From Bradyrhizobium sp. 199 (GTDB taxonomy: Bacteria > Pseudomonadota > Alphaproteobacteria > Rhizobiales > Xanthobacteraceae): a stretch of DNA of 64,000 nt. The DNA is taken from contig NZ_JADPJI010000005.1 in NCBI RefSeq assembly GCF_023073355.1, positions 2,232,001 through 2,296,000 of the forward strand, read 5' to 3'. Numbering within the stretch: position 1 is the stretch's first letter; each line of letters begins with the position of its first letter. Of the stretch, positions 23,789 through 32,891 are shown one piece after another. The notes under the pieces were generated by a model, which saw only the letters and a list, made by a program, of their open reading frames with translations, searched no databases and was not told the DNA's origin. The position numbers were made by a program, and so were the translations under genes.

Positions 23789-24586
23789 CTAGCTGAGCGC
23801 CGCGCCGACGGCGCGCTTGGCCATGACCGTAACAAGATGCGCACGGTAGTCGGCTTCGGCGTGGATATCGGAGGTGAGACCGTCCGCGTCGATCTTGATC
23901 GCGGCGATCGCGGATGCGTCGAAATTGCCCGAGAGCGCCGCCTCCATCGGTGCCACACGGAACACGCCTGAGCCCGCTCCGGTGACCGCCACGCGAACGC
24001 CATCGGCGAACTTCGCGACGAACACGCCGACGAGCGCATAGCGCGAAGCCGGCGCCTTGAACTTCGCGTAACCCGCCTTGGTCGGCACCGGGAAGCGGAT
24101 CGCCGTGATGATCTCGCTGGGTTCGAGCGCGGTTTCGAACAGGCCGAGGAAGAATTTGTCGGCCGCGATCTCGCGCGTGCTGGTGATGATGGTGGCGCCG
24201 AGACCGAGCACGCCGGCGGGATAGTCGGCCGCCGGGTCATTGTTCGCGACCGAGCCGCCGATCGTGCCGCGGCTGCGCACGGCGGGATCGCCGATCATCG
24301 AGGCCAGCGCGGCGAGCCCGGGGATTTTTGTTTGCAGGAGTTTCGAGGCAGCCACCAGGGCATGCGGCGTCATCGCACCGATGGTGACGGTGTCGCCGCC
24401 GTCGGTGATACCACTGAGATCCCCAAGCCTGGTGAGATCGACTAGCGCGACCGGACTGGCCAGCCGCTGCTTCAGCGTCGGGATCAGCGTCATGCCGCCG
24501 GCCACGAGCTTGCTGTCCTCGATCGAGGTGAGCAGCTTCGCGGCGTCGGCAATCTGGTCCGGCTGGTGATAGGCAAACGGTTTCAT
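23789..24586 (-). CDS. Molybdenum hydroxylase FAD-binding subunit (CoxM/XdhB type)
   Basis: A 265-residue medium subunit of the xanthine dehydrogenase/CO dehydrogenase family. FAD-contact motifs are AGGMTLIP (29-36) and TIGGSVANNDPAADYP (about 109-124), both characteristic. The C-terminal CODH-FAD domain follows. AGGAG is seven bases upstream of ATG 24586. It transfers electrons from the iron-sulfur subunit to the acceptor. It lies between the large subunit and the amidase with gaps of 10 and 16 bases. Confidence 0.92.
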   Translation of the reverse strand: MKPFAYHQPDQIADAAKLLTSIEDSKLVAGGMTLIPTLKQRLASPVALVDLTRLGDLSGITDGGDTVTIGAMTPHALVAASKLLQTKIPGLAALASMIGDPAVRSRGTIGGSVANNDPAADYPAGVLGLGATIITSTREIAADKFFLGLFETALEPSEIITAIRFPVPTKAGYAKFKAPASRYALVGVFVAKFADGVRVAVTGAGSGVFRVAPMEAALSGNFDASAIAAIKIDADGLTSDIHAEADYRAHLVTVMAKRAVGAALS

Positions 24587-24596
24587 GGTGGTGCTC

Positions 24597-26984
24597 CTAT
24601 TCCGCGGCGACCGGCAGCGATGCGTTTTGCAGCAGGCGCCAGATCCGGTTCGGTGTCGCGGGCATGTCGACATGGGTGACGCCGAGATGCGAAAGTGCGT
24701 CGACCACCGCATTGATGACGGCGGCCGGCGAACCGATCGTGCCGACCTCGCCGCACCCTTTCACGCCCATCGGCGTGTGCGTGCACAGCGTCGAATGCGT
24801 CGCCACCGTCATCATCGGCATGTGGTCGGCGCGCGGCATGCAGTAGTCCATCAGCGAGCCCGACAGCAGCTGGCCGGAACTCTCGTCATAGACCGCGTTC
24901 TCGAACAGCGCCTGGCCGACGCCCTGCACGATACCGCCATGCAGCTGGCCCTCGACAATCATCGGGTTGATGACCGTGCCGACGTCGTCCACCGCGGTGT
25001 AGTTGACCAGCGTCACCGTGCCGGTTTCCGGATCGACCTCGACCTCGGCGATGTGGCAGCCGCCGGGATAGGTGAAGTTGACGGGATCGTAATAGGCCTG
25101 CTCCTCCAGTCCCGGCTCCAGCACTTCGAGCGGATAGTCATGCGGCACATAGGCGGCCCCTGCGATCTCCTCGAATGTCTTGGTGCGGTCGGTGCCCGCG
25201 ACCGAGAATCTTCCGGCCTCGAACTGGATATCCACTTCGGCCGCTTCGAGCAGATGCGCGGCGATCTTCTTGCCTTTCGCAACCACCTTGTCCGTCGCCC
25301 TCGACAACGCTGCACCGCCGACCACGAGCGACCGCGAGCCGTAAGTACCCATGCCGAACTGCACCCGATCGGTGTCGCCGAACACGATATCGACATTCTC
25401 GAAGGACACGCCGAGCTTTTCCGAGACGATCTGCGCGAACGTGGTCTCATGACCCTGGCCGTGATTGTGGGTGCCGATCATGACCGTCACCTGACCGGTC
25501 GGATGCACGCGCACGGTCGCGCTCTCGTAGAGACCACCGCGTGCACCGAGCCGGCCTGCAAAGCGCGACGGCGCAAGACCGCAGGCCTCGACATAAGTGG
25601 AGTAGCCGAGCCCGCGAAACTTGCCCTTGCTGGCGGACGCCGCCTTGCGGATGCCGAAATTCCGGACGTCGGCGGCCACCAGGGCGCCGTCGAGGCACCC
25701 CATCGGATCGCCGGAATCGTACTGCACCAGAACCGGCGTTTGATACGGATAGGCCTCCCTCGGGATCATGTTGCGGCGGCGGATCTCGACGCGGTCGATT
25801 CCCATCTCGCTAGCTGCGACGTCGACGATGCGCTCCAGCACGAAGGTCGCTTCGGGCCGGCCAGCCCCGCGATAGGCGTCGACCGGCACGGTGTTGGTGA
25901 AGACGACCTTCACGTTGCAATAGATCGCCGGCGTGGTGTAGACGCCACCGAGCAGCGGGCCATAGAGATTGGTCGGAATATTCGGCCCGAAGGTCGAGAG
26001 ATAGCCGCCCATATTGGCCAGCGTGTTGACCCGGAAGGCGAGGAATTTGCCGGTCTCGTCGAGCGCAAGCTCGGCCTCGGTGACGTGATCGCGGCCATGG
26101 CGGTCGGAGACGTAGCCCTCCGATCGGCTCGCCACCCATTTGATCGGCCGCATCACCCGCTTGGCGGCCCAGGTGATCACGGCCTCTTCACCGTAGTGGA
26201 ACTGCTTGACGCCAAAGCCGCCGCCGACATCGGGCGCGACCACCCGCAGCTTGTGTTGCGGGATGTTCAGCACCAGCGCGCCCATCAGAAAGCGCACGAC
26301 ATGCGGGAACTGGCTGGTGGTCCACAGCGTGAAGCGATCGGTACCGGGTTCATATTCCGCGATCGCCGCACGCGGCTCCATCGGATTGCCGATCAGCCGG
26401 TTGTTGACCAGGCTGAGCTTTGCCACATGCGCCGCTTTTCGGAACGCGGTCTCGACCGCGGACTTGTCGCCGAGCTCCCAGTCGCAGCAGATGTTATTCG
26501 GCACGTCCTTGAACAATTGCGGAGCGCCGGGCCTGATCGCCTCGAGCACACCGACCACGGAAGGCAGCACCTCATAGTCGACGGTCAACAGTTCAGCCGC
26601 CGCATTCGCCTGTTCCGGCGTCTCCGCGATGACGAAAGCCACCATGTCTCCGACGAAGCGCACCTTGTCCTGCGCAAGCATCGGAAACGGCGGCTCCTTC
26701 ATCGGCACGCCCTTGGCGTCCGAGATGCCCCAGCCGCATGGCAACGAGCCCAGCCCATCGTCGGCGACGTCGTCCCCGGTCAGGACGGCGATGACGCCAG
26801 GCGCGGCCAGCGCCGCCACCTTGTCGACACCGCGCAGCACCGCGTGGCCATGCGGCGAGCGCACGAACACGCCCGCGGCCAGGCCGGGACGCTTGATATC
26901 GGATACGTAATTTCCACGACCGGTGAGGAAACGCTGGTCTTCCTTCCGTTTCGGTGAGGCTCCGATCCCGATCACATTGGCCAT
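24597..26984 (-). CDS. Molybdenum hydroxylase large subunit, form II CoxL type
   Basis: A 795-residue molybdopterin subunit. The active-site loop reads AYRGAGR (370-376), the form II signature, not the AYXCSFR of true CO dehydrogenase. The cofactor region includes GGGFGVK (254-260), the QG-H motif near 510, and the conserved base Glu746 in KGCGEVG. GGAG lies seven bases before ATG 26984. The enzyme should hydroxylate an organic substrate such as an N-heterocycle or aldehyde with water as oxygen source. The adjacent transporter and amidase point to a nitrogen compound, but this is inference. Confidence 0.92.
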   Translation of the reverse strand: MANVIGIGASPKRKEDQRFLTGRGNYVSDIKRPGLAAGVFVRSPHGHAVLRGVDKVAALAAPGVIAVLTGDDVADDGLGSLPCGWGISDAKGVPMKEPPFPMLAQDKVRFVGDMVAFVIAETPEQANAAAELLTVDYEVLPSVVGVLEAIRPGAPQLFKDVPNNICCDWELGDKSAVETAFRKAAHVAKLSLVNNRLIGNPMEPRAAIAEYEPGTDRFTLWTTSQFPHVVRFLMGALVLNIPQHKLRVVAPDVGGGFGVKQFHYGEEAVITWAAKRVMRPIKWVASRSEGYVSDRHGRDHVTEAELALDETGKFLAFRVNTLANMGGYLSTFGPNIPTNLYGPLLGGVYTTPAIYCNVKVVFTNTVPVDAYRGAGRPEATFVLERIVDVAASEMGIDRVEIRRRNMIPREAYPYQTPVLVQYDSGDPMGCLDGALVAADVRNFGIRKAASASKGKFRGLGYSTYVEACGLAPSRFAGRLGARGGLYESATVRVHPTGQVTVMIGTHNHGQGHETTFAQIVSEKLGVSFENVDIVFGDTDRVQFGMGTYGSRSLVVGGAALSRATDKVVAKGKKIAAHLLEAAEVDIQFEAGRFSVAGTDRTKTFEEIAGAAYVPHDYPLEVLEPGLEEQAYYDPVNFTYPGGCHIAEVEVDPETGTVTLVNYTAVDDVGTVINPMIVEGQLHGGIVQGVGQALFENAVYDESSGQLLSGSLMDYCMPRADHMPMMTVATHSTLCTHTPMGVKGCGEVGTIGSPAAVINAVVDALSHLGVTHVDMPATPNRIWRLLQNASLPVAAE

Positions 26985-26986
26985 GG

Positions 26987-27472
26987 TCACTCTCCGTTGC
27001 CGGCGTTCATGGCGGCGGCGCCTGCCATCACCGAGACGACGATGTTCTGATAGCCGGTGCAGCGGCAGATGTTGCCTTCGAGGCCGTGGCGGACGTCGGC
27101 CTCCGTCAGGTTCGGCTTCTCCGCCGCAAGAGCCACGGCCGTCATCAGCATGCCCGGCGTACAGAAGCCGCATTGCAGGCCGTGATGCTCGCGAAACGCC
27201 TCCTGCATCGGATGCATCCGGTTCGAGCCAGGAGCGCCTTGCAGTCCTTCGATGGTGAGGAGCGTCGCACCCATGAGCGCAGGCGCCAGCAGCGTGCAGC
27301 TTTTCACCGGCAAGCCATTGAGATGGACCACACAGGCACCGCACTGGCTGGTGTCGCACCCAATATGAGTGCCAGTGAGGCTGAGCCGCTCGCGCAGCAA
27401 CTCGGCCACGAGCGTCGCCGGCTCGACATCGACGGTGGTCGGCCGTCCGTTGAGTATGAAGGATATCTGCAC
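26987..27472 (-). CDS. Molybdenum hydroxylase [2Fe-2S] subunit (CoxS type)
   Basis: A 161-residue small subunit with two [2Fe-2S] clusters. The plant-ferredoxin-type cysteines are C39, C44, C47 and C59; the second set is C101, C104, C136 and C138 (CGFCTPG and CRCTG). The start is GTG at 27472 with AGGAG seven bases upstream. The gene ends two bases before the large subunit begins. It carries electrons from molybdenum to FAD. Confidence 0.93.
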   Translation of the reverse strand: MQISFILNGRPTTVDVEPATLVAELLRERLSLTGTHIGCDTSQCGACVVHLNGLPVKSCTLLAPALMGATLLTIEGLQGAPGSNRMHPMQEAFREHHGLQCGFCTPGMLMTAVALAAEKPNLTEADVRHGLEGNICRCTGYQNIVVSVMAGAAAMNAGNGE

Positions 27473-27500
27473 GATCGAACTCCTGCGCGCGACTGCTCTG

Positions 27501-28607
27501 CTAGGCGAGTGGAAGGGCACTGCCGGTGGCCCAGGTGGCCATCACGACATCCCCGACGGTAAATGGATCTGCGAAGAACGTCTTTTCCGGCACATAGGCG
27601 ACAAACCCGTCGTCCGGCACGGTGTCGAGCATGACCTTCACGAAATAGCCCTGATACTCAATCGCGAGAACGCGGCTTGGCAGCGACGTGCTGCAGCCGG
27701 GTGGCAGCTCCTTCCCCGGCCGCACCAGCGCGACGTCGTCGCGACGTACCGCGATATCGATCTTGTCGCCGACTTTGATCGAGGATCGCGCCTTTAGCGG
27801 CACCTCGATGCCGGCAGGTGCCGCTTGCGCCAGTGTAAAGCTCGTGCCGTTGACCTTCTCCACACGCCCCGACAGCACGTTCTGACCGCCCATGAATTCG
27901 GCCACATAGCGGTCGTATGGATGCGCGTAGACCTCGCGCGCCGCTCCCGCCTGCTTGATCCTGCCCTGCTCCATCACCACCACGAGATCGGCGAGCGCAA
28001 TCGCCTCGAGCTGGGTGTGGGTGACGTGGATGAAGGTGATGCCGAGCTCCTGCTGCATCCGCCGCAGCTCTTGACGCATCTGGACACGGAGTTGCTCGTC
28101 GAGTGCCGACAACGGCTCGTCGAGCAAAAGCACGCGCGGTTCGGTGATCGCGGCGCGCGCCAGTGCCACCCGCTGCTGCTGACCGCCGGAAAGCTGAGCC
28201 GGCAGGCGGCCGGCGAATTGCGTCAGCCGCACCTTCTCGATCATGGCATCGGCTGCGCGCAACCGATCCCGCTTGGGCATGCCGCGCACGCGGAGTGCAA
28301 AGGCGATGTTCTCCCGCACCGTCAGATGCGGGAATAGCGCGTAAGACTGAAACATCATCGCCGTGCGCCGCTGCACCGGCGCGAGCCCCACGACGTTCTG
28401 GCCGCCAATGACGATCTCCCCCGCGGTCGGATCCTCATGGCCGGCGATCATGCGCAAGATCGTGGTCTTGCCGCAGCCGGACGGGCCGATGAAGCAGCAA
28501 TAGGCGCCATCGGCGATCCTGAGATTGACGCCGTCGACCACGTTGGTCACACCGTCAAAACTCTTGCAGACGCCCGCCAGTTCGATATCGCCGCGATCGC
28601 TCTTCAT
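27501..28607 (-). CDS. ABC transporter ATPase, polyamine/PotA type
   Basis: A 368-residue ATP-binding subunit. Walker A is GPSGCGKTT (about 42-50), the signature is LSGGQQQR, Walker B is VLLLDEPLSALDE, and the switch His is in HVTHTQ. A C-terminal TOBE domain (about 270-368) fits the spermidine/putrescine/iron/sulfate subfamily. It follows the two permease genes with an 8-base gap and precedes the CoxS-type gene by 28 bases, so transport and catabolic genes form one operon. Confidence 0.92.
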   Translation of the reverse strand: MKSDRGDIELAGVCKSFDGVTNVVDGVNLRIADGAYCCFIGPSGCGKTTILRMIAGHEDPTAGEIVIGGQNVVGLAPVQRRTAMMFQSYALFPHLTVRENIAFALRVRGMPKRDRLRAADAMIEKVRLTQFAGRLPAQLSGGQQQRVALARAAITEPRVLLLDEPLSALDEQLRVQMRQELRRMQQELGITFIHVTHTQLEAIALADLVVVMEQGRIKQAGAAREVYAHPYDRYVAEFMGGQNVLSGRVEKVNGTSFTLAQAAPAGIEVPLKARSSIKVGDKIDIAVRRDDVALVRPGKELPPGCSTSLPSRVLAIEYQGYFVKVMLDTVPDDGFVAYVPEKTFFADPFTVGDVVMATWATGSALPLA

Positions 28608-28615
28608 TCCCCAAC

Positions 28616-29521
28616 TCAGCCCTTTGCGCTGCTACCGCGTTTTTTCTGAATTAGCACGATACTGCCCAGGCTCGCGCCGATGACGATGAAGGAGACGATG
28701 GTCGTCATCGTGCCCAGCGCGTAGAGCGATGGCGAGGTGACGTTCAGCGTCATGCTCCAGATCTCGAGCGGCAGCGTGTTGAGCGAACCGGCGGTCTGGA
28801 GGCTGCGGGCGAATTCGTCGTAGGACAGTGTGAAGCCGAACAGGGCCACTGCGACCAGGCCGGGCGCGAGCACCGGAATCATCACCAGCCGGATCGACTG
28901 CCAGCGGCTGGCGCCGAGGTCATAAGCCGCCTCCTCCCAGACGTGGTCGAAGCGCGACATCACCGCAAACATCACCAGCACGCCGAATGGCAGCGTCCAG
29001 GACAGCTGCGCGCCCAGCGCCGAGGTGTACCAGCTTGCATTCAACCCGAGCGCCTGGAACAGCAGACCGGTGCCGAGGCCGAGCACGAGACCCGGCGCGA
29101 CCAGGCTTCCGATCATCATGTAGAACACGGCGGTGTCGCCGCGAAAGCGTTTGCGGAAGCCGAGCCCGGCGAGGAACGAGACCACCACCGTGATGATGGT
29201 GACGATGACGGCGAGCTTGATAGAGCGGTCGAACGAGCCCTTGACGTCGCCGGTCCGCACCTGGGTGAAGAGATCGACGAACCAGTGCAGCGACTGGCCT
29301 TTCATCGGGAAGACGAGGCCGCCGCGGATGTCCTGGAACGACAGGATGTAGATGCAGAACATCGGTCCATAAAGCGCGAGCACATAGAGCCCAAACAGCG
29401 TCGCCAGCACGTAGAACGTCCAGGGCCGCTGCCCGCGGCTCGGCGCGATCGCCTTGGTCGCCGCGGGCGCGACCGTCTCCGACATGTCGGCTTTTGGCAT
29501 GTCGGCGAGAACAACGCTCAT
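28616..29521 (-). CDS. ABC transporter permease, PotC type
   Basis: A 301-residue inner-membrane permease with six helices after a hydrophilic N-terminus of about 30 residues. The EAA loop is present as EEAAYDLGASRWQSIRLVMIP. LNTLPLEIW near the end is typical of PotC/PotI-type proteins. It overlaps the preceding permease gene by four bases. It forms the pore with the PotB-type partner. Confidence 0.9.
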   Translation of the reverse strand: MSVVLADMPKADMSETVAPAATKAIAPSRGQRPWTFYVLATLFGLYVLALYGPMFCIYILSFQDIRGGLVFPMKGQSLHWFVDLFTQVRTGDVKGSFDRSIKLAVIVTIITVVVSFLAGLGFRKRFRGDTAVFYMMIGSLVAPGLVLGLGTGLLFQALGLNASWYTSALGAQLSWTLPFGVLVMFAVMSRFDHVWEEAAYDLGASRWQSIRLVMIPVLAPGLVAVALFGFTLSYDEFARSLQTAGSLNTLPLEIWSMTLNVTSPSLYALGTMTTIVSFIVIGASLGSIVLIQKKRGSSAKG

Positions 29522-30402
29522 CGCGCGATCTCCTGCCTGATGTCGACGGTACGCAGGATCAGCGAGACGACCGCGACCAGCACCAGCGTCAGCAGCACGG
29601 CACTCGCGGCCGCGGTCGGATACTGCAGCACGCCCACATCCTCGTAGAACGCGCTGACCACCGAGGCCGAGCCGCCGCCGGACATCACCTTGACCACGAA
29701 GAAGTCGCCCATCACGATCGAGACCACGAAGATGGTGCCGAGCGCGATGCCGCTCTTGGACATCGGCACCACGATCAGGCGCAAGATGTCGAAGCGGCTG
29801 GCGCCGGTGTCGATCGCCGCCTCGATCAACTTCTTGTCGATCCGGGCCATGGAATTGAAGATCGGCACGATCATGAAGATCGTCAGCTGGTGGACATAGG
29901 CGATGACCACCGCGAGGTCGGAAAACAGCAGCACTTCGAGCGGCTGCCCGATCGCGCCCGTTCCCAGCAGCGCCTGATTAATCAAACCTTCCTTGCCGAG
30001 CAGCGGTATCCAGGAGATCATCCTGATGATGTTCGAGGTCCAGAACGGGACGGTGCACAGCAAAAACAGGCCGATCGCGAGCAGCTGGCTACGGACGTGA
30101 AACACCAGGAAATAGGCGACGAAGAAGCCGATGAACAGCGTGAAGGTCCAGGTCAGGACCGTGAATTTGATCGTCGCCAGATATAGCTTCAGGGTCAGCG
30201 CCGAATGCAGCACTTCGACATAGCTCGCCAGCGTGAAGCCCGGCGTCAGCCCGCCGAATCCGTCGGTGGCGAAGAAGCTGGCGACCAGCACCACCAGGAT
30301 CGGCGCCACGAAGAACGGCACGAGCACTATGACCAGCGGCGACACATAAAGCCAGCCGGCGAGATTGGCGCGTGGCGGAGTTTGAGCTGAACTTGGCTGC
30401 AT
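29518..30402 (-). CDS. ABC transporter permease, PotB type
   Basis: A 294-residue permease with six predicted helices and an EAA-type loop (AAIDTGASRFDILRLIVVP). The start is set at ATG 30402; a GTG at 30447 in the same frame would add 15 residues, and neither has a strong ribosome site. Its end overlaps the PotC-type gene by four bases. It partners the PotC-type permease in uptake of the ligand bound by the Tat-exported binding protein. Confidence 0.88.
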   Translation of the reverse strand: MQPSSAQTPPRANLAGWLYVSPLVIVLVPFFVAPILVVLVASFFATDGFGGLTPGFTLASYVEVLHSALTLKLYLATIKFTVLTWTFTLFIGFFVAYFLVFHVRSQLLAIGLFLLCTVPFWTSNIIRMISWIPLLGKEGLINQALLGTGAIGQPLEVLLFSDLAVVIAYVHQLTIFMIVPIFNSMARIDKKLIEAAIDTGASRFDILRLIVVPMSKSGIALGTIFVVSIVMGDFFVVKVMSGGGSASVVSAFYEDVGVLQYPTAAASAVLLTLVLVAVVSLILRTVDIRQEIAR

Positions 30403-30481
30403 AGCGGCAAACGCCTCGAACTCGATCTTTTCGCACCGGCGCGTCACCGCGCCGGAGCTACGCTACGTGGGGAAGCAGGTT

Positions 30482-31831
30482 TCACGCCACCTTGAAGTCG
30501 TTCCAGCGCTTGTTCATGTAGGCAGCCTCGTCCATCAGCGTGTTCCAGCAGGAGATGTTCTTGACGCGATCGAGGAAGGAGCCGCCGTCCCGCTTGGTGC
30601 CGGTCTTCTCCATCGGCACACCGTAGGGATCGTTGACCACCTCCGGCGCGGGCTGGCCCTCGTACCAGAACGCCCATTCGGCAGGGGTGAGGAATTTCTT
30701 CGCGGTCGACGGCACCGGGCTGTAATAGCCGTAGCGCGCGACGAAGCCGCCCTGCCAGCCAGAGAGATACCAGTTGAGGTATTCATAGGCGGCGTCCAGC
30801 TTCTTGCCGGAGAGATGCTTCATCAGGCCCATGCCGTTGCACCAGCCGCGATAGCCCTCCTTGCCGTTCTTGACGTTCACCGGGGCGTAGACGCAGGGGA
30901 TTTCCTTGACGCGCACCGCGGCAACCGCCGGCGACCACATTGACTGGATGACGACCTCGCCCGCCGCCATCAGCTGCACCGACTGGTCGAAGGTGGTCCA
31001 GGTCGCGCGGAACTGGCCCTGCTTCTTCAACTCGATCAGCTTGTTGCAGGTGAAGTCGATCTCCTCCTTGGTCATGTTGCCCTTGTTGCCGTACTTGATC
31101 AGTCCGGCGCTTTCGAAGCAGAGCGCAGCGTCCATGATGCCGATCGCGGGCACGTCGAGAATCGCGGCCTTGCCCTTGAACTTGGGGTCGATCAGATCCT
31201 TCCACTCGGTCACCTCATGGCCGACGAGGTCAGGCCGGTAGCCGATGGAGTCGGCGTTGTAGACCTGCGGCAGGAACGTCGCCCATTCGGTGACGCCGTC
31301 GTTCAGGTCGGTCGAGTCGGCCTTGGCGATATACATGGCTTCGTAGGGCGAGATGCCCTGGCGCGGGATCTTGTGGCCGTCGATCTCGCCCTTGGTGAAG
31401 ATCGGCAGGATGTTGTCGAACTCCTTGATCTTCTTGACTTCGATGCCCTGGGTCACGGAGCGCTTGGCGGCCAGCTTGGCCTGCCAGCCCTCGAGATCGG
31501 CGATATCGACCGTATTGGGCTGGCTTATGAAGCGGTTGATGGCAGCCGAAGTGTCGAGGTTTTGCATAGTCACCTTGAAGCCCAGATCTTTGGCCGCCTG
31601 ATCACCAATCGCCTTCACCACGGAATAGGAGACGCCGACATGGCGCAGTTCAATGTCCTTGATCTCCTGCGCCCAGATGGTCGGAAATCCGCGGATCGCG
31701 TCCGACCCCGCGGCCGCGCCCGCAACCGCTGCCGCACCCTTCAACAGCGTGCGCCGGCTCAGTTTTTTTGCCGATTTGTCGCTCGTCCCCGCCGGACTGG
31801 CAGTGGATTTCCCCTCGTCCCTGTCAAGCAT
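30482..31831 (-). CDS. Tat-exported ABC substrate-binding protein, polyamine type
   Basis: A 449-residue periplasmic binding protein of the spermidine/putrescine (PotD-like) class. The N-terminus is polar (1-24), followed by the twin-arginine signal SRRTLLKG and an Ala-rich core with processing near WAQE. The mature part has typical PotD-like segments (PQVYNADSIGYRPD, the closing NGMGLMKHLSGK region). First gene of the eight-gene operon, so it marks the promoter side; an AT-rich stretch at about 31880-31970 is the likely promoter. The ligand cannot be assigned. Confidence 0.9.
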   Translation of the reverse strand: MLDRDEGKSTASPAGTSDKSAKKLSRRTLLKGAAAVAGAAAGSDAIRGFPTIWAQEIKDIELRHVGVSYSVVKAIGDQAAKDLGFKVTMQNLDTSAAINRFISQPNTVDIADLEGWQAKLAAKRSVTQGIEVKKIKEFDNILPIFTKGEIDGHKIPRQGISPYEAMYIAKADSTDLNDGVTEWATFLPQVYNADSIGYRPDLVGHEVTEWKDLIDPKFKGKAAILDVPAIGIMDAALCFESAGLIKYGNKGNMTKEEIDFTCNKLIELKKQGQFRATWTTFDQSVQLMAAGEVVIQSMWSPAVAAVRVKEIPCVYAPVNVKNGKEGYRGWCNGMGLMKHLSGKKLDAAYEYLNWYLSGWQGGFVARYGYYSPVPSTAKKFLTPAEWAFWYEGQPAPEVVNDPYGVPMEKTGTKRDGGSFLDRVKNISCWNTLMDEAAYMNKRWNDFKVA

Positions 31832-32084
31832 GGCAACCCCCGTTGGCTACAATGAACGCTCGCTCCGATCGCCATTGATCGATCGCGAAATATGATCAGT
31901 TGCCCGTGAGGCTATTGACGGGATTTATCAAAGTAAAATTGGAAGTAAAAATTCGCGACATAAGCGCGACTAATGGTTCGGCGCTCTGCATTTGATCTCG
32001 GCAGCCAGCCTAGGAAGGCAGCAACGGCCGGGCTTTTACCGCCCTGCCCGCGCCTGCGCGAGGATCGCACTGAGCTGCCTGTTC

Positions 32085-32670
32085 AGCGTCTTGCGACCGT
32101 CAGCATCTTCGGACGCCGACCGGCTTCCCACAATGCTAGATGCTGCGACAGCGCTCGATACGAAAGATCAGGCGGCGCCGAGCCCCGGCTTGTGGTCCAG
32201 TTCGACCGTACCGTCCCTGACATTGATGATCGGGCCGCAAAGCAGGTCCCCGCAACTGGTTGTCGTTGGCATCGGCTTTCCAGCCAGCCAGCGCAGATCG
32301 AATTCGGCAAGCCGCGGCAGCATTTCCATGGCCTGCGACTGACCAACCCTGATTGGCATCGCTGGCAAGCATGCCTGCGCCGACAATGCCGCGCAGCGCG
32401 CCAGATTGGCAAGATCGGTCTCGCTGCCAAAGCCGACCTTTAGCTTCAGCGCGCGATGGCCGCGCCGCCAGCACCTCGTTCACGAGCCGGCGCGATGCTC
32501 CGCGCCTGGCGCCGGAAAGCTGGACCAGGCCTCACCCATCAGTCGACGCCATCTTCATCGACGGCGCGAACCATGACGGCAGGACGGTCGAGCATGTTGC
32601 CAAAGGACGTCACCACTGGCATCGCCAGCGGATAGCGATAGCAGAGCGCCTCGATACATCGGATGCTGAA
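32085..32670 (-). pseudogene. Degraded mandelate racemase/muconate lactonizing enzyme family gene
   Basis: Fragments of an enolase-superfamily enzyme in order but in different frames. Minus strand from 32670: IRCIEALCYRYPLAMPVVTS, then FGNMLDRPAVMVRAVDEDGVD and a stop. A shifted GEAWSSFPAPGAEHRA follows, then RLVNEVLA, HRALKLKVGFGSETDLANL, MEMLPRLAEFDLRWL, and a C-terminal GPIINVRDGTVELDHKPGLG. Intact members have about 370 residues; large parts of the catalytic barrel are missing. Several frameshifts and deletions make it non-functional. About 150 bases on either side hold nothing recognisable, except an AT-rich promoter region toward the binding-protein gene. Confidence 0.8.
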
Positions 32671-32891
32671 CCGTCGGTCATGTCGTGGATCCTGCGATCG
32701 GAAGGAACGCAGAGCGACTATCTCAGCAAGTGCGCGCGAAGCCACCTTCCTGCTTGATATCAACGAACGCGGGAACGCGCGCCTTCTGCGGTGCGCTCCT
32801 GGGCGCAGCGAGATTGCTGGCACGACCTTCATCCAATCGTGCCAAGTGCGGCGTACGAGCGATTCGCTCCTGGCGACGCCTGTCTCCGGCG

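Noticed and set aside
24585..26957. 790-residue open frame antisense to the Mo-hydroxylase large subunit
   Set aside because: Composition is Arg/His/Asp-rich and lacks any family motif; the opposite strand carries a complete CoxL-type protein with all active-site motifs.
24597..27472. True aerobic CO dehydrogenase
   Set aside because: The large subunit has AYRGAGR, not the AYXCSFR loop of form I CO dehydrogenase.
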